Shown piece by piece: positions 40,592 to 54,170 of a DNA stretch of 64,000 nt. The stretch comes from Calliopsis andreniformis (taxonomy: Eukaryota > Arthropoda > Insecta > Hymenoptera > Andrenidae). The notes under the pieces are model-generated. The model saw nothing but the letters and a program-made list of their open reading frames with translations, did not search any database and was not told where the DNA came from. How positions within the stretch are numbered: the first letter of the stretch is position 1; every line of letters begins with the position of its first letter. The stretch is taken from assembly GCF_051401765.1 (NCBI RefSeq), contig NW_027480493.1:62001-126000 (forward strand), in the 5' to 3' direction. Position numbers and translations under genes: made by a program.

Positions 40592-42173
40592 GAGAATTGA
40601 GAATTGAGTGTGAGGACTGAGGGTTGAGGATTGAGGTTTGAGGAACGAGGATTGAGGATTGAGGATTGAGGACTGAGGATTGACGATTCAGTATTGAAGA
40701 TTGAGGATTGATTACTGAGGGTTGAGGATTGAGGATTGAGATTTGAGGACTGAGGATTGAGGATTGAAGATTGAGTATTGAGGATTGAAGATTGAGTGTT
40801 GAGAATTGAGGATTGAGGATTGAGGATGAGGGCTGAGGTTTGAGGATTGAGGATTGAGGGCTGAGGACTGAGGATTGAGGGTTGAGAATTGAGGATTGAG
40901 GATTGAGGATTGAAGATTGAGGATTGGGTATTGAGGATTGAAGAATGAGGATTGAGGATTGAGGATTGAGGATTGAGGATTAAGGATTGAGGATTGAAGA
41001 TTGAGTATTCAGGATTGGAGATTGACGATTGAGGATTGAGGACCGAGGATTGAGGATTGAGGATTGAAGATTGAGTATTGAGGATTGAAGATTGAGGATT
41101 GAGGATTGAGGATTGAGGATTGAGGATTGAGGATTGAGGATTGAAGATTGAGGATTGGGGACTGAGTGTTGAGGGTTGAGTGATGGGAATTGATGTTTGT
41201 GGATAGAGATTTGAAGATTGCAGGTTGAGTATTGAGCATTGAAACCTGTGAATTGAGGATATTCTATTGAGGATTGAGGATTGACAGCTGATTGTTGAGG
41301 ACTGAGGGCTGAAGATTCAGGATTCAGGATTGAGGATTCAGGATTGAGGTTTCAGGACTGAGGATTGAGGATTGAGGATTGAGGATTGAGGATTGAAGAT
41401 TGAGGATTGGGGCCTGAGTGCTGAGGGCTGAGTGATGAGAATTGATGTTTGTGGATAGGGATTTGATGATTGCAGGTTGAGTATTGAGTATTGAAACCTG
41501 TGAAATGAGGATATTCTATTGTGGATTGAGGATTGACAACTGATTGTTGAGGACTGAGGGCTGAAGATTGAGGATTCAGGATTGAGGATTCAGGATTGAG
41601 GTTTGAGGACTGAGGATTGAGGATTGAGGATTGACGCTTGAGAATTGAGGATTGAAGATTGAGTATTCAGGATTGGAGATTGACGATTGAGGATTGAGGA
41701 CCGAGGATTGAGGATTGAAGATTGAGTATTGAGGATTGAAGACTGAGGATTGAAGATTGAGGATTGAGGATTGAGGATTGAGGATTGAGGATTGAAGATT
41801 GAGGATTGGGGACTGAGTGTTGAAGGTTGAGTGATGAGAATTGATGTTTGTGGATAGAGATTTGAAGATTGCAGGTTGAGTATTGAGCATTGAAACCTGT
41901 GAATTGAGGATATTCTATTGAGGATTGAGGATTGACAACTGATTGTTGAGGACTGAGGGCTGAAGATTCAGGATTCAGGATTGAGGATTCAGGATTGAGC
42001 TTTCAGGACTGAGGATTGAGGATTGAAGTTTGAGGACTGAGGATTCAGGATTGAGGATTGACGATTGAGGTTTGGGAATTGAGGATTGAGGATTGAGGAT
42101 TGAAGATTGAGGATTGGTGATTGAGGATTGACGATTGAGGATTGAGTATTGAGGATTGAGAATTGAGGACTGA

Positions 42174-45100
42174 TTATTGAAGAATGAGTATTGAGGATTG
42201 AACATTGAGGATTGAGGATTGAGGATTGAAGATTGAGGATTGAGGATTGAGGATTGAGGATTGAATATTGAGTATTGAGGATTGAAGATTGAGGATTGAG
42301 GATTGAGTTTTGAGGATTGAGGACGTGGACTGGCGGTTGAGGATTGAGGTTTGAGGATTGAGGATTGAGGATTGAGGACTGAGGATTGAGGATTGAGGAT
42401 TGAGCATTGAGGATTGAAGATTGAGGACTGGGGATTGAGGATTGATGATAGAGGATTAAGGATTGAGGATTGGGTATTGAGGATTGAACATTGAGGATTG
42501 AGGATTGAGTATTGAGGATTGAGGATTGGGGACTGAGTGTTGAGTGTTGAATGATGAGAATTGATGTTTGTGGATAGAGATTTGAAAATTGCAGATTGAG
42601 TATTGAGTATTGAAAACTGTGAATTGATGATATTCTATTGAGGATTGAGAATTGACAACTGATTGTTGAGGACTGAGGTCTGAAGATTGAGGATTCAGGA
42701 TTGAGGATATAGGTTTGAGGTTCGAGGACTGAGGATTGAGGATTGAGGATTGAGGATTGAGCATTGAAGATTGAGGATTGGGTTTTGCGGATTGAACATT
42801 GAGGATTGAGGATTGAGGATTGAGGATTGAGGATTGAGGATTGAGGACTGAAGATTGAATATTGATGAATGAAGATTGAGGATTGAGTATTGATGGTTGT
42901 GGATTGAGGACGAGGTCTGAGGGTTGAGTATTGCTGTCTGAGGTCTGAGGATTGAGGATTGAGGATTGAGAATTGAGGATTGAGGATTGAGGATTGAAGA
43001 TTGTGGATTGGGTATTGACGATTGAAGAATGAGGATTGAGGATTGAGGACTGAGGATTGAGGATTGAGAATTGAGGATTGACGATGAGGGCTGAGGGTTG
43101 AGGATTGAGGTTTGAGGACTGAGGGCTGAGGATTGAGGATTGAGAATTGAGGATTGAGTATTGAGTATTGTAGATTGAGGATTGAGGATTGAGGATTGAG
43201 GATTGAATATTTAGTATTGAGGATTGAAGATTGAGGATTGAGGATTGAGGGTTGAGGATTGAGGACGTGGACTGACGGTTGAGGATTGAGGTTTGAGGAT
43301 TGAGGATTGAGGATTGAGGACTGAGGATTGAGGATTGAGGATTGAGCATTGAGGATTGAAGATTGAGGAATGGGGATTGAGGATTGATGATAGAGGATTA
43401 AGGATTGAGGATTGGGGATTGAGGATCTAGGATTGGAGATTGATTATTGAGGATTGAAGATTGAGGATTGAGGATTGAGGATTGAGAATTGAGAATTGAG
43501 TGTGAGGACTGAGGGTTGAGGATTGAGGTTTGCGGAACGAGGATTGAGGATTGAGGATTGAGGACTGAGGATTGACGATTCAGTATTGAAGATTGAGGAT
43601 TGATTACTGAGGATTGAGGATTGAGGATTGAGGATTGACGCTTGAGGATTGAGGATTGAGGATGGAGGATTGAAGAGAGAGGACTGAGTGTTGAGGATTG
43701 CGTGTTGAGGATTGATGTTTGAGGATTGAGATTTGATTATTGAATATTGTGGATTGAGTATTGAACCATGAGAATTCAGGATATTCTTTTGAGTATTGAG
43801 AATTGAGGATTGATGGTTGAGTATTGAGGATTGATGGTTGAGGGCTGTGCGTTGAATATTGTGGATTGAGGATTGAAGATTGAGGATTGAGGATTGAGGA
43901 TTGAGGATTGAAGATTGAGGATTGGCTATTGAGGATTGAGGATTGTGGGTTGAGGTTTGAGGACGAGGACTGACGGTTGAGGATCGAGGATTGAGGATTG
44001 ACGCTTGAGGATTGAGGATTGAGGATGGAGGATTGAAGAGAGAGGACTGAGTGTTGAGGATTGCGTGTTAAGAATTGATGTTTGAGGATTGAGATTTGAT
44101 TATTGAATATTGTGGAATGATTATTGAACCATGAGAATTCAGGATATTCTTTTGGGTATTGAGAATTGAGGATTGATGATTGAGTATTGAGGATTGATGG
44201 TTGAGGGTTGTGCGTTGAATATTGAGGATTGAGGATTGAGGATTGAGGATTGCGGACTGAGGATTGAGGATTGCAGATTGAGTATTGAGGATTGAAGATT
44301 GAGGATTGAGGATCGAGGATTGAGGATTGAGGATGAGGGCTGAGGGTTGAGGGTAGAGGTTTGAGGATTGAGGATTGAAGATTGAGGATTGAGGATTGAG
44401 GATTGAGGATTGAGGATTGAAGATTGAGGATTGGGGATTGAGTATTGACGATTGAGGATTGAGTATTGAGAATTGAGAATTGAGGATTGATTATTGAAGA
44501 TTGAGTGTTGAGGATTGAAGATTGAGGATTGAGGTTTGAGGACTGAACGCTGAGAATTGAGGATTGAGAATTGAGGATTGAGTATTGAGTATTGTAGATT
44601 GAGGATTGGGTATTGCGGATTGAAGAATGTGGATTGAGGATTGAGGATTGAGGATTGAGGATTGAGGATTGAAAATTGAGGATTGAGGATTGAGGATTGA
44701 GGATTGAATATTGAGTATTGAGGATTGAAGATTGAGGATTGAGGATTGAGGGTTGAGGATTGAGGACGTGGACTGACGGTTGAGGATTGAGGTTTGAGGA
44801 TTGAGGATTGAGGATTGAGGACTGAGGATTGAGGATTGAGGATTGAGCATTGAGGATTGAAGATTGAGGAATGGGGATTGAGGATTGATGATAGAGGATT
44901 AAGGATTGAGGATTGGGGATTGAGGATCTAGGATTGGAGATTGATTATTGAGGATTGAAGATTGAGGATTGAGGATTGAGGATTGAGAATTGAGAATTGA
45001 GTGTGAGGACTGAGGGTTGAGGATTGAGGTTTGAGGAACGAGGATTGAGGATTGAGGATTGAGGACTGAGGATTGACGATTCAGTATTGAAGATTGAGGA

Positions 45101-48100
45101 TTGATTACTGAGGATTGAGGATTGAGGATTGAGGATTGACGCTTGAGGATTGAGGATTGAGGATGGAGGATTGAAGAGAGAGGACTGAGTGTTGAGGATT
45201 GCGTGTTGAGGATTGATGTTTGAGGATTGAGATTTGATTATTGAATATTGTGGATTGAGTATTGAACCATGAGAATTCAGGATATTCTTTTGAGTATTGA
45301 GAATTGAGGATTGATGGTTGAGTATTGAGGATTGATGGTTGATGGTTGTGCGTTGAATATTGTGGATTGAGGATTGAAGATTGAGGATTGAGGATTGAGG
45401 ATTGAAGATTGAGTATTGATGATTGAAGATTGAGGATTGGGGATTGAGGGTTGAGGTTTGAGAACGAGGACTGACGGTTGAGGATTGAGGTTTGAGGATT
45501 GAGAATTGAGGATTGAGTATTGAGTATTGTAGATTGAGGATTGGGTATTGCGGATTGAAGAATGTGGATTGATGATTGAGGATTGAGGATTGAGGATTGA
45601 GGATTGAAGATTGAGGATTGAGGATTGAGGATTGAGGATTGAATATTGAGTATTGAGGATTGAAGATTGAGGATTGAGGATTGAGGGTTGAGGATTGAGG
45701 ACGTGGACTGACGGTTGAGGATTGAGGTTTGAGAATTGAGGATTGAGGATTGAGGACTGAGGATTGAGGATTGAGGATTGAGCAATGAGGATTGAAGATT
45801 GAGGAATGGGGATTGAGGATTGATGGTAGAGGATTAAGCATTGAGGATTGGGGATTGAGGATCTAGAATTGGAGATTGATTATTGAGGATTGAAGATTGA
45901 GGATTGAGGATTGAAGATTGACAATTGAGAATTGAGTGTCAGGGCTGAGGGTTGAGGATTGACGCTTGAGGATTGAGGATTGAGGATGGAGGATTGAAGA
46001 GAGAGGACTGAGTGTTGAGGATTGCGTGTTGAGGATTGATGTTTGAGGATTGAGATTTGATTATTGAATATTGTGGATTGAGTATTGAACCATGAGAATT
46101 CAGGATATTCTTTTGAGTATTGAGAATTGAGGATTGATGGTTGAGTATTGAGGATTGATGGTTGAGGGTTGTGCGTTGAATATTGTGGATTGAGGATTGA
46201 AGATTGAGGATTGAGTATTGAGGATTGAAGATTGAGTATTGATGATTGAAGATTGAGGATTGAGGATTGAGGGTTGAGGTTTGAGAACGAGGACTGACGG
46301 TTGAGGACTGAGGTTTGAGGATTGAGGATTAAGGATTGAGGACTGAAGATTGAATATTGATGATTGAAGATTGAGGATTCAGTATTGATGGTTGTGGACT
46401 GAGGACGAGGACTGAGGGTTGAGTATCGCTGTTTGAGGTCTGAGGATTGAGGATTGAGGATTGAGAATTGAGGATTGAGGATAGAGGATTGAAGATTGAG
46501 GATTGGGTATTGAGGATTGAAGGATGAGGATTGAGGATTGAGGATTGAGGATTGAGGATTGAAGACTGAGTATTGAGGATTGAATATTGAGGGTTGAGGA
46601 TTCAGGACTGAGGATTGCGGATTGAGGATTGAGGATTGCATATTGAGTATTGGGGATTGAAGATTGAGGATTGAGAATTGAGGATTGAGGATTGAGGATT
46701 GAAGATTGAGGATTGGGGATTGAGGATTGACGATTGAGGATTGAGTATTGAGGATTGAGAATTGAGGATTGATTATTGAAGATTCAGTATTGAGGATTGA
46801 AGATTGAGGATTGAGGATTGAGGATTGAAGATTGAGGATTGAGGATTGAGGATTGACGATTGAATATTGAGTATTGAGGATTGAAGATTGAGGATTGAGG
46901 ATTGAGGGTTGAGGATTGAGGACGTGGACTGACGGTTGAGGATTGAGGTTTGAGGATTGAGGATTGAGGATTGAGGATTGAGGGTTGAGGATTGAGGACG
47001 TGGACTGACGGTTGAGGATTGAGGTTTGTGGATTGAGGATTGAGGATTGAGGACTGAGGATTGAGGATTGAGGATTGAGCATTGAGGATTGAAGATTGAG
47101 GAATGGGGATTGAGGATTGATGATAGAGGATTAAGGATTGAGGATTGGGGATTGAGGATCTAGGATTGGAGATTGATTATTGAGGATTGAAGATTGAGGA
47201 TTGAGGATTGAGGATTGAGAATTGAGAATTGAGTGTGAGGACTGAGGGTTGAGGATTGAGGTTTGAGGAACGAGGATTGAGGATTGAGGATTGAGGACTG
47301 AGGATTGACGATTCAGTATTGAAGATTGAGGATTGATTACTGAGGATTGAGGATTGAGTATTGAGGATTGACGCTTGAGGATTGAGGATTGAGGATGGAG
47401 GATTGTGGACGAGGACTGAGGGTTGAGTATTGCTGTTTGAGGTCTGAGGACTGAGGATTGAGGATTGAGAATTGAGGATTGAGGATAGAGGATTGAAGAT
47501 TGAGGATTGGGTATTGAGGATTGAAGAATGAGGATTGAGGATTGAGGATTGAGGATTGAGGATTGAAGACTGTGTATTGAGGATTGAAGATTGAGGGTTG
47601 AGGATTCAGGACTGAGGATTGCGGATTGAGGATTGAGGATTGCATATTGAGTATTGGGGATTGAAGATTGAGGATTGAGTATTGAGGATTGAGGATTGAG
47701 GATTGAAGATTGAGGATTGGGGATTGAGGATTGACGATTGAGGATTGAGTATTGAGGATTGAGAATTGAGGATTGATTATTGAAGATTGAGTATTGAGGA
47801 TTGAAGGTTGAGGATTGTGGATTAAGGATTGAAGATTGAGGATTGAGGATTGAGGATTGAGGATTGAATATTGAGTATTGAGGATTGAAGATTGAGGATT
47901 GAGGATTGAGGTTTGAGGATTGAGGACGTGGACTGACGGTTGAGGATTGAGGTTTGAGGATTGAGGATTGAGGATTGAGGACTGAGGATTGAGGATTGAG
48001 GATTGAGCATTGAGGATTGAAGATTGAGGACTGGGGATTGAGGATTGATGATAGAGGATTAAGGATTGAGGATTGGGGATTGAGGATCTAGGATTGGAGA

Positions 48101-50397
48101 TTGATTATTGAGGATTGAAGATTGATGATTGAGGATTGAGGATTGAGAATTGAGAATTGAGTGTGAGGACTGAGGGTTGAGGACTGAGGTTTGAGGAACG
48201 AGGATTGAGGATTGAGGATTGAGGACTGAGGATTGACGATTCAGTATTGAAGATTGAGGATTGATGACTGAGGATTGAGGATTGAGGATTGAGGATTGAA
48301 GATTGAGTATTGAGGATTGAAGATTGAGGATTGGGGATTGAAGATTGAGGATTGAGGATTGAGGATTGAAGATTGAGGATAGAGGATTGAGTATTGGAGA
48401 TTCAGGATTTGGGGACTGAGGATTGAAGATTGAGGATTGAGGATTGAGGATTGAGGATTGAGGATTGAGGATTGAGGATTGAAGATTGAGGATTGGGTAT
48501 TGAGGATTGAGGATTGAGGGTTGAGGTTTGAGGACGAGGACTGACGGTTGAGGATTGAGGATTGAGGATTGACGCTTGAGGATTGAGGATTGAGGATGGA
48601 GGATTGAAGAGGGAGGACTGAGTGTTGAGGATTGCGTGTTGAGAATTGATGTTTGAGGATTGAGATTTGATTATTGAATATTGTGGAATGAGTATTGAAC
48701 CATGAGAATTCAGGATATTCTTTTGGGTATTGAGAATTGAGGATTGATGGTTGAGTATTGAGGATTGATGGTTGAGGATTGAGGATTGAGGATTGCGGAC
48801 TGAGGATTGAGGATTGAGAATTGAGAATTGAGTGTGAGGACTGAGGGTTGAGGATTGAGGTTTGAGGAACGAGGATTGAGGATTGAGGATTGAGGACTGA
48901 GGATTGACGATTCAGTATTGAAGATTGAGGATTGATTACTGAGGGTTGAGGATTGAGGATTGAGATTTGAGGACTGAGGATTGAGGATTGAAGATTGAGT
49001 ATTGAGGATTGAAGATTGAGTGTTGAGAATTGAGGATTGAGGATTGAGGATGAGGGCTGAGGTTTGAGGATTGAGGATTGAGGGCTGAGGACTGAGGATT
49101 GAGGGTTGAGAATTGAGGATTGAGGATTGAGGATTGAAGATTGAGGATTGGGTATTGAGGATTGAAGAATGAGGATTGAGGATTGAGGATTGAGGATTGA
49201 GGATTAAGGATTGAGGATTGAAGATTGAGTATTCAGGATTGGAGATTGACGATTGAGGATTGAGGACCGAGGATTGAGGATTGAGGATTGAAGATTGAGT
49301 ATTGAGGATTGAAGATTGAGGATTGAGGATTGAGGATTGAGGATTGAGGATTGAGGATTGAGGATTGAAGATTGAGGATTGGGGACTGAGTGTTGAGGGT
49401 TGAGTGATGGGAATTGATGTTTGTGGATAGAGATTTGAAGATTGCAGGTTGAGTATTGAGCATTGAAACCTGTGAATTGAGGATATTCTATTGAGGATTG
49501 AGGATTGACAGCTGATTGTTGAGGACTGAGGGCTGAAGATTCAGGATTCAGGATTGAGGATTCAGGATTGAGGTTTCAGGACTGAGGATTGAGGATTGAG
49601 GATTGAGGATTGAGGATTGAAGATTGAGGATTGGGGCCTGAGTGCTGAGGGCTGAGTGATGAGAATTGATGTTTGTGGATAGGGATTTGATGATTGCAGG
49701 TTGAGTATTGAGTATTGAAACCTGTGAAATGAGGATATTCTATTGTGGATTGAGGATTGACAACTGATTGTTGAGGACTGAGGGCTGAAGATTGAGGATT
49801 CAGGATTGAGGATTCAGGATTGAGGTTTGAGGACTGAGGATTGAGGATTGAGGATTGACGCTTGAGAATTGAGGATTGAAGATTGAGTATTCAGGATTGG
49901 AGATTGACGATTGAGGATTGAGGACCGAGGATTGAGGATTGAAGATTGAGTATTGAGGATTGAAGACTGAGGATTGAAGATTGAGGATTGAGGATTGAGG
50001 ATTGAGGATTGAGGATTGAAGATTGAGGATTGGGGACTGAGTGTTGAAGGTTGAGTGATGAGAATTGATGTTTGTGGATAGAGATTTGAAGATTGCAGGT
50101 TGAGTATTGAGCATTGAAACCTGTGAATTGAGGATATTCTATTGAGGATTGAGGATTGACAACTGATTGTTGAGGACTGAGGGCTGAAGATTCAGGATTC
50201 AGGATTGAGGATTCAGGATTGAGCTTTCAGGACTGAGGATTGAGGATTGAAGTTTGAGGACTGAGGATTCAGGATTGAGGATTGACGATTGAGGTTTGGG
50301 AATTGAGGATTGAGGATTGAGGATTGAAGATTGAGGATTGGTGATTGAGGATTGACGATTGAGGATTGAGTATTGAGGATTGAGAATTGAGGACTGA
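42174..50397 (+). repeat. Super-HOR unit 2 (8224 bp)
   Basis: This is the second tandem copy. Over 35.71-39.71 kb against 44.81-48.82 kb (offset 9105) the copies look almost identical; the one change I identified is C at 37425 against A in this copy. Over 40.59-42.4 against 48.82-50.6 kb (offset 8224) I saw no change. GAATTC islands lie at 43772, 44135, 45273, 46096 and 48706. The 1297-bp unit is at 45860-47156, and the AAACCTGTGAA block (copy 4) is at 49.1-50.4 kb. Confidence 0.88.
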
Positions 50398-52160
50398 TTA
50401 TTGAAGAATGAGTATTGAGGATTGAACATTGAGGATTGAGGATTGAGGATTGAAGATTGAGGATTGAGGATTGAGGATTGAGGATTGAATATTGAGTATT
50501 GAGGATTGAAGATTGAGGATTGAGGATTGAGTTTTGAGGATTGAGGACGTGGACTGGCGGTTGAGGATTGAGGTTTGAGGATTGAGGATTGAGGATTGAG
50601 GACTGAGGATTGAGGATTGAGGATTGAGCATTGAGGATTGAAGATTGAGGACTGGGGATTGAGGATTGATGATAGAGGATTAAGGATTGAGGATTGGGTA
50701 TTGAGGATTGAACATTGAGGATTGAGGATTGAGTATTGAGGATTGAGGATTGGGGACTGAGTGTTGAGTGTTGAATGATGAGAATTGATGTTTGTGGATA
50801 GAGATTTGAAAATTGCAGATTGAGTATTGAGTATTGAAAACTGTGAATTGATGATATTCTATTGAGGATTGAGAATTGACAACTGATTGTTGAGGACTGA
50901 GGTCTGAAGATTGAGGATTCAGGATTGAGGATATAGGTTTGAGGTTCGAGGACTGAGGATTGAGGATTGAGGATTGAGGATTGAGCATTGAAGATTGAGG
51001 ATTGGGTTTTGCGGATTGAACATTGAGGATTGAGGATTGAGGATTGAGGATTGAGGATTGAGGATTGAGGACTGAAGATTGAATATTGATGAATGAAGAT
51101 TGAGGATTGAGTATTGATGGTTGTGGATTGAGGACGAGGTCTGAGGGTTGAGTATTGCTGTCTGAGGTCTGAGGATTGAGGATTGAGGATTGAGAATTGA
51201 GGATTGAGGATTGAGGATTGAAGATTGTGGATTGGGTATTGACGATTGAAGAATGAGGATTGAGGATTGAGGACTGAGGATTGAGGATTGAGAATTGAGG
51301 ATTGACGATGAGGGCTGAGGGTTGAGGATTGAGGTTTGAGGACTGAGGGCTGAGGATTGAGGATTGAGAATTGAGGATTGAGTATTGAGTATTGTAGATT
51401 GAGGATTGGGTATTGCGGATTGAAGAATGTGGATTGAGGATTGAGGATTGAGGATTGAGGATTGAAGATTGAGGATTGAGGATTGAGGATTGAGGATTGA
51501 ATATTTAGTATTGAGGATTGAAGATTGAGGATTGATTATTGAGGGTTGAGGATTGAGGACGTGGACTGACGGTTGAGGATTGAGGTTTGAGGATTGAGGA
51601 TTGATTATTGAGGACTGAGGATTGAGGATTGAGGATTGAGCATTGAGGATTGAAGATTGAGGAATGGGGATTGAGGATTGATGATAGAGGATTAAGAATT
51701 GAGGATTGGGGATTGAGGATCTGGGATTGGAGATTGATTATTGAGGATTGAAGATTGAGGATTGAGGATTGAGGATTGAGGATTGAGAATTGAGAATTGA
51801 GTGTGAGGACTGAGGGTTGAGGATTGAGGTTTGAGGAACGAGGATTGAGGATTGAGGATTGAGGACTGAGGATTGACGATTCAGTATTGAAGATTGAGGA
51901 TTGATTACTGAGGATTGAGGATTGAGGATTGAGGATGACGCTTGAGGATTGAGGATTGAGGATGGAGGATTGAAGAGAGAGGACTGAGTGTTGAGTATTG
52001 CGTGTCGAGGATTGATGTTTGAGGATTGAGATTTGATTATTGAATATTGTGGATTGAGTATTGAGCCATGAGAATTCAGGATATTCTTTTGAGTATTGAG
52101 AATTGAGGATTGATGGTTGAGTATTGAGGATTGATAGTTGAGGGTTGTGTGTTGAATATT
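50398..52160 (+). repeat. Super-HOR unit 3, truncated
   Basis: 50398 aligns with 42174 at offset 8224. At about 51.4 kb the offset becomes 8294 because this copy retains the 70-bp segment lost at 43.18 kb, as unit 1 does. It reaches the GATCTGGG landmark at 51718 and the GAATTC island at 52072. A one-base-shorter monomer (ATGACG, near 51936) and an extra 7-mer shift the offset by 6. Clear homology fades near 52.16 kb. Confidence 0.82.
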
Positions 52161-54170
52161 GAGGAATGAGGATTGAGGATTGAGGATTGAGGATTGAGGA
52201 TTGAGGATTGAAGATTGAGTATTGATGATTGAAGGTTGAGGATTGAGGATTCATGTTTGAGGATTAAGGACGAGGACTGACGGTTGAGGATTGAGGTTTG
52301 AGGATTGAGGATTCAGGATTGAGGACTGAGGATTGAGGATTGAGGGTTGTGGATTGAGGACGAGGACTGAGGGTTGAGTATTGATGTTTGAGGTCTGAGG
52401 ATTTAGGATTGAGGATTCAGAATTGAGGATTGAGGATTGAGGGTTGAGGATTGAGGATTGAGGATTGACGATTGAGGATTGAGGAATGAGAATCGAGGAT
52501 TGAGGATTGAGGATTGAAGATTGAGGACTGGGCATTGAGGATTCAAGAATGAGGATTTAGGATTGAGGATTGAGGATTGAGGATTGCAGATTGAGTATTG
52601 AGGATTGAAGATTGAGGACTGAGGATTGAGGATTGAGGATTGAGGATTGAAGATTGAGGATTGGGGACTGAGGATTGAGGATTGAAGATTGAGTATTGAG
52701 GATTGAGGGTCGAGGTTTGAGGACGAGGACTGACGGTTGAGGCATGAGGTTTGAGGATTGAGGTTTGAGGATTGAGGACTGAGGATTGAGGATTGAGGAT
52801 TGAGCATTGAGGATTGAAGATTGAGGATTGAGGATTGAGGATTGAGGATTGAGGATGAGGGCTGAGGGTTGAGGATTGAGGTTTGAGGACTGAGGACTGA
52901 GGATTGAGGATTGAGAATTGAGGATTGAGGAATGAGGATTGAAGATTGAGGATTTGGTATTGAGCATTGAAGAATGAGGATTGAGGATTGAGGATTGAGG
53001 ATTGAGGAATGAGGACTGAGGATTGAAGATTGAGTATTCAGGATTGGAGATTGACGATTGAGGATCGAGGACCGAGGATTGAGGATTGAGGATTGAAGAA
53101 TGAGTATTGAGGATTGAAGATTGACGATTGAGGATTGAGAATTGAGGATTGATGATTGAGGATTGGGGACTGAGTGTTGAGGGTTGAGTGATGAGAATTG
53201 ATGACTGTGGATAGAGATTTGAAGATTGCAGGTTGAGTATTGAGTATTGAAACCTGTGAATTGAGGATATTCTATTGAGGATTGAGGATTGACAACTGAT
53301 TGTTGAGGACTGAGGGCTGAAGACTGAGGATTCAGGTTTGAGGATTCAGGATTGAGGTTTGAGGACTGAGGATTGAGGGTTGAGGATTGAGGATTGACGA
53401 TTGAGGATTGAGGATTGAAGCTTGAGGATTGGGTATAGAGGATTGAACATTGAGGATCGTGGATTGAGTATTGATGATTGAGGATTGAGGATTGAAGGTT
53501 GAGTATTGATGATTGAAGATTGAGGATTGAGGATTGAGGGTTGAGGTTTGAGAACGAGGACTGACGGTTGAGGATTGAGGTTTGAGGATTGAGGATTGAG
53601 GATTGAGGACTGAAGACTGAATATTGATGATTGAAGATTGAGGATTCAGTATTGATGGTTGTGGACTGAGGACGAGGACTGAGGGTTGAGTATTGCTGTT
53701 TGAGGTCTGAGGATTGAGGATTGAGGATTGAGAATTGAGGATTGAGGATAGAGGATTGAAGATTGAGGTTTGGGTATTGAGGATTGAAGAGTGAGGATTG
53801 AGGATTGAGGATTGAGGATTGAGGATTGAAGACTGAGTATTGAGGATTGAAGGTTGAGGGTTGAGGATTCAGGACTGAGGATTGCGGATTGAGGATTGAG
53901 GATTGCACATTGAGTATTGGGGATTGAAGATTGAGGATTGAGAATTGAGGATTGAGGATTGAGGATTGCGGACTGAGGATTGAGGATTGTAGATTGAGTA
54001 TTGAGGATTGAAGATTGAGGATTGAGGATTGAGTGTTGAGGGCTGAGTGATGAGAATTGATGTTTGTGGATAGGGATTTGATGATTGCAGGTTGAGTATT
54101 GAGTATTGAAACCTGTGAAATGAGGATATTCTATTGTGGATTGAGGATTGGCAACTGATTCTTGAGGACT
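52161..54170 (+). repeat. Less ordered region with long-range copies
   Basis: Monomers are more mixed here. 52.95-53.48 kb recurs at 59.30-59.83 kb (offset 6353), including GAGGATCGAGGACCGAGG and AAGCTTGAGG. 53.48-53.98 kb recurs at about 54.82-55.32 kb (offset 1339). GATATTCT islands lie near 53265 and 54127. No GAATTC island and no unique sequence were seen. Confidence 0.7.

Larger units (their letters stand above)
31617..42173 (+). repeat. Super-HOR unit 1 (10557 bp)
   Basis: Position 31617 aligns with 42174 at offset 10557, and the match runs to 32627. The offset then falls to 10487, then 9105, then 8224, reaching 50397. The unit therefore equals unit 2 plus segments 32628-32697 (70 bp), 34322-35703 (1382 bp) and 39711-40591 (881 bp), which sum exactly to the 2333-bp length difference. 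It contains an internal 2883-bp tandem repeat (31617 to 34500), a 1297-bp unit at 36755-38051, GAATTC islands at 33285, 33648, 36168, 36991 and 39601, and the AAACCTGTGAA block near its end. The start point is an arbitrary choice within the repeat. Confidence 0.88.
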
